Below, piece by piece: positions 5,856 to 8,041 of a stretch of DNA of 8,041 nt. The notes beneath the pieces are model-generated. The model was not told the origin of the DNA, searched no databases, and saw nothing but the letters and a program-made list of their open reading frames with translations. A program made the translations under genes and the position numbers. Source of the DNA: Chloroflexota bacterium (lineage in GTDB: Bacteria; Chloroflexota; Dehalococcoidia; UBA2247; RBG-13-53-26); the NCBI GenBank assembly GCA_003650185.1, contig QMOF01000097.1, positions 1 through 8,041 on the forward strand. The letters are read 5' to 3'. Within the stretch, counting starts at the first letter, position 1. Each line of letters opens with the position of its first letter.

Positions 5856-7148
5856 ATGATTGAGCGCTATTCCAGGCCAGCGATGAAGAAAGTCTGGTCA
5901 GACGAGAACAAGTTCGACAAGTGGCTCCAGGTAGAAATAGCGGTCTGCGAGGCATGGGCCGAGCTCGGAGTCATTCCCAAGGAAGACTTGTCGAAGATAC
6001 GGAAGGCCCGCTTCAACATGAAGCGCTTCGACGAGATCCTCAAGGTGACCCATCACGACATGACCGCCTTCCTGGGTTCAGTGGCGGAAAGCCTCGGCGA
6101 GGAGAGCCGCTTCATCCACCTGGGTCTCACTTCATCGGACGTGATGGACACCGCCTTGAGCCTGCAGCTTCTGGATGCCACGGACATCCTGGAGAAGGAC
6201 GTCGCCAGCCTGATCGAAGCACTGAGGGAGAAGGCCATCGAGCACAAGCACACCCTGATGATGGGGCGGACTCACGGTGTCCACGCCGAGCCCATAACCT
6301 TCGGTCTCAAGATGGCCCTCTGGACCGAGGAGATGAAGAGAAATGCCCACCGGCTGGCCGAGGCAAGGAAAGCCGTCGGGGTGGGCAAGATATCGGGGGC
6401 CGTCGGCACCTACGCCACGGTGCCGCCGGAGGTGGAGGAGAAAGCCTGCACCAGGCTGGGCCTGTCCCCGGCGCCTGTGTCCAGCCAGGTCATACAGCGG
6501 GACCGTCACGCCCAGCTCGTGACCACCCTGGCCATCGTGGGCAGCTCGCTGGAGAAGTTCGCCACCGAAATCAGGGGATTGCAGAAGACGGAGACGCTGG
6601 AGGCCGAGGAGCCCTTCGCAAAAGGGCAGACCGGCAGTTCAGCCATGCCACACAAGCGCAATCCTGAGCTCTGCGAGCGCGTCTGCGGCCTGGCCCGACT
6701 GGTGCGCGGTCACGCTCTCACTTCAATGGAAAACATCGCCCTGTGGCACGAGCGCGACATTAGCCACTCCTCCAACGAGCGCATCACAATGCCCGACTCC
6801 TGCCTGGTGCTGGACTACATCCTCAGCATCTTCACTGACGTGATTAAAGGGCTTCAGGTCTATCCGGAGCGAATGAGGGAGAACGTGGAGCTGACCAGGG
6901 GTCTGGTGTTCTCTCAGCGGGTGCTACTGGCCCTGGTCGACCGGGGCCTGAGCCGTCAGCAGGCGTACGAACTGGTGCAGCGCAACGCCATGAGAGCGTG
7001 GAAAGAGCGCACCGACTTCCTTCAGCTACTCAGAGATGATAGGGATGTTGTCGCTGCCTTGCCCGCGGCCGAGCTCGAATCGCTTTTCGATTACCAGTAC
7101 TACCTGAAACACATTGACCATATATTCGCCCGCTTGGGGCTGGAATAG
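5856..7148 (+). CDS. purB: Adenylosuccinate lyase
   Basis: PurB catalyses two fumarate-releasing steps: SAICAR to AICAR in IMP synthesis, and adenylosuccinate to AMP. The protein has 430 residues, the size of the short bacterial (B. subtilis/Thermotoga-like) form. Motifs: the N-terminal MIERYSRPAM with its substrate-binding Arg/Tyr, THHDMTAF (65-72), LTSSDVMDTA (91-100), MMGRTHGVHAEPITFG (135-150) with catalytic His140, and the superfamily signature GSSAMPHKRNPE (260-271), whose Ser261/Ser262 lie on the mobile catalytic loop. WHERDISHSSNER (297-309) is also typical. GGGAG at 5845-5849 lies six bases before the ATG. A 13-codon ATG frame in the gap (5811-5852) ends three bases before the start, but looks like chance. 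A palindrome at 7160-7179 follows the stop, so the transcript may end or be processed there. Confidence 0.97.
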   Translation: MIERYSRPAMKKVWSDENKFDKWLQVEIAVCEAWAELGVIPKEDLSKIRKARFNMKRFDEILKVTHHDMTAFLGSVAESLGEESRFIHLGLTSSDVMDTALSLQLLDATDILEKDVASLIEALREKAIEHKHTLMMGRTHGVHAEPITFGLKMALWTEEMKRNAHRLAEARKAVGVGKISGAVGTYATVPPEVEEKACTRLGLSPAPVSSQVIQRDRHAQLVTTLAIVGSSLEKFATEIRGLQKTETLEAEEPFAKGQTGSSAMPHKRNPELCERVCGLARLVRGHALTSMENIALWHERDISHSSNERITMPDSCLVLDYILSIFTDVIKGLQVYPERMRENVELTRGLVFSQRVLLALVDRGLSRQQAYELVQRNAMRAWKERTDFLQLLRDDRDVVAALPAAELESLFDYQYYLKHIDHIFARLGLE

Positions 7149-7159
7149 GCGAATGCAGA

Positions 7160-7179
7160 GACAGGTCTGAAGACCTGTC
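7160..7179. repeat. Perfect palindrome downstream of purB (hairpin; possible terminator or dispersed repeat)
   Basis: GACAGGTC (7160-7167) and GACCTGTC (7172-7179) form an 8-bp perfect stem around TGAA, with a ninth T-A pair possible. It begins 11 bases after the purB stop. The downstream flank is CGCGGGGAGTGGG, not a T-run, so it does not look like a classic intrinsic terminator. It may act as an RNA 3'-end stabiliser or be one copy of a dispersed palindromic repeat. The rest of the 7149-7244 gap shows no other clear element: no convincing promoter and no tRNA. Confidence 0.6.
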
Positions 7180-7244
7180 CGCGGGGAGTGGGTATGGAGC
7201 GTTTGCTTCCTGGGTCCGCCGTAGCTTGAACTGCCAGGCCCGCT

Positions 7245-8041
7245 ATGCCCGAGCTTCCAGAGGTAGAGACGATAAAGAACTGCCTGCGGCCGCAGGTGGT
7301 GGGCCGCCGCCTCATCGGTGTCACATTGCACTGGCCTAGAGTGGTGCGCCAGCCGTCACCTGAGGAGTTCTGCCACAGGTTGGCCGGGCAGACCATCGAA
7401 GACATTGCCCGGAGAGGGAAGTACCTCATTTTCCACCTGGGCAGCGGTCATAGGTTAGTGGTGCACCTCAAGATGACCGGCGTACTGCTCGTCACGCCTG
7501 CGTCCGCAGAGGTCGACGCCCACACCAGGGCGGTCCTCCACCTGCACAACGGTACCGACATCCGCTTCTGCGACCAGCGCAAGTTCGGGGTCCTGTGGCT
7601 GGTGACGGACGAAGTGGCCGTGGTGGGCAACCTTGGCCCGGAACCACTGAACGACGACTTCACCCCAGACGTGCTTGCCGCGGTCCTGAAGGGGCGCAGC
7701 ATTCCTGTAAAAGCCCTGCTGCTGGAGCAGAGCGCCATAGCGGGCATCGGGAACATGTATGCGGACGAAGCATTGTTCGCCGCCAGGATCAGTCCACTGA
7801 AACCGGCGGCGGATCTCTCCAGGAGCGAGACAAGGCGTCTACACCGTGCCATTCGCGAGGTGCTGAGCGCAGCTATCGGGCGCGGCGGCGCCAGCGTGGA
7901 CACATACATGCAGCCGAACGGCGTGCCGGGGCTGGCCCACTTCTTCTTCCAGGTCGCCCACCGGCGCGGGGAACGTTGCTATGTCTGCGGCACTCCCATT
8001 GAGCGTGTACTTATCCGTGCCAGAGGCACATACTTCTGCCC
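7245..8041 (+). CDS. mutM: Formamidopyrimidine-DNA glycosylase (MutM/Fpg), 3'-truncated by window edge
   Basis: Fpg excises oxidised purines such as 8-oxoguanine and then cleaves the abasic site (bifunctional AP lyase). The frame is open to the right edge; 265 full codons plus a CC that must encode Pro are visible, so only about 4-10 residues are missing. The start is fixed by chemistry: MPELPEVET places the catalytic Pro2 and Glu3 directly after Met. Further motifs: GKYL with Lys59, HLKMTG (74-79), FCDQRKFG (108-115) with the intercalating Arg112, GIGNMYADEALF (167-178) with Asn170 of the helix-two-turn-helix, and a C-terminal zinc finger with Cys245, Cys248 and Cys265 visible and Arg260 in place; the fourth Cys should lie just outside. 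PNGVPGLAHFFFQVAHRRGERC replaces the commoner PGYFQ...VYGR type segment. Only a weak AGG precedes the start (7236-7238). The 96-bp gap and palindrome suggest separate expression from purB. Confidence 0.95.
   Translation, partial: MPELPEVETIKNCLRPQVVGRRLIGVTLHWPRVVRQPSPEEFCHRLAGQTIEDIARRGKYLIFHLGSGHRLVVHLKMTGVLLVTPASAEVDAHTRAVLHLHNGTDIRFCDQRKFGVLWLVTDEVAVVGNLGPEPLNDDFTPDVLAAVLKGRSIPVKALLLEQSAIAGIGNMYADEALFAARISPLKPAADLSRSETRRLHRAIREVLSAAIGRGGASVDTYMQPNGVPGLAHFFFQVAHRRGERCYVCGTPIERVLIRARGTYFC

Noticed and set aside
5921..6667. 248-codon plus-strand frame inside purB
   Set aside because: It is the +1-type shadow of purB, rich in Gly, Arg and Pro, with no motif.
7160..7179. Classic Rho-independent terminator for purB
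   Set aside because: The stem is strong, but the downstream sequence is G-rich with no T-run, so only a hairpin or palindrome is claimed.
7149..7244. Possible tRNA-like or promoter signal before mutM
   Set aside because: The reverse complement has a GTTCAAGC stretch resembling a T-loop, but no acceptor, D or anticodon arms fit. TTGCTT and TAGCTT are only 13 bp apart, too close for a standard promoter.
7595..8002. 135-codon plus-strand frame inside mutM, and minus-strand frame 7448-7909
   Set aside because: Both are shadows of mutM, whose true frame runs off the right edge and carries all catalytic and zinc-finger residues.

Overview
The window is a compact, GC-rich bacterial housekeeping stretch (roughly 60% GC by eye) with every supported gene on the + strand. 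The layout is: the 3' part of purD; a 180-bp gap; a tightly packed run tsaE-tsaB-tsaD-sua5(tsaC-type)-geranylgeranyl reductase family gene-purE-purB; a 96-bp gap with a strong palindrome; and mutM (fpg), which is cut by the right edge a few codons before its expected end. I see no tRNA, rRNA, CRISPR array, insertion sequence, phage gene or toxin-antitoxin pair.

The core is a complete bacterial set for N6-threonylcarbamoyladenosine (t6A) at position 37 of ANN-decoding tRNAs. The Sua5-type enzyme makes threonylcarbamoyl-AMP from threonine, bicarbonate and ATP. TsaD with TsaB and the ATPase TsaE transfers the group to tRNA. In many bacteria these genes are scattered, whereas here all four are consecutive. 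Three junctions use 4-base ATGA stop/start overlaps (tsaE/tsaB, tsaD/sua5, sua5/ggr) and tsaB/tsaD are 9 bp apart, which points to one transcript with translational coupling. An FAD-dependent geranylgeranyl-reductase-like oxidoreductase is coupled to the end of the set. Purine biosynthesis genes flank the block: purD before, purE and purB after.

The organism cannot be fixed from this window. The GC-rich coding, the geranylgeranyl reductase family protein in a bacterial operon, and the feel of the PurD and Fpg sequences suggest Chloroflexota (possibly a Dehalococcoidia-type lineage), but this is a low-confidence inference. No gene looks foreign to its neighbours.

I do not see a novel defence, mobile or biosynthetic system. 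The points worth a second look are small: a perfect 13-bp tandem duplication spanning the tsaE start codon; an apparent loss of the usual Gly-Pro-Gly loop in TsaD (Arg-Tyr-Gly instead); the reductase gene of unknown substrate coupled to t6A genes; and a perfect palindrome after purB.
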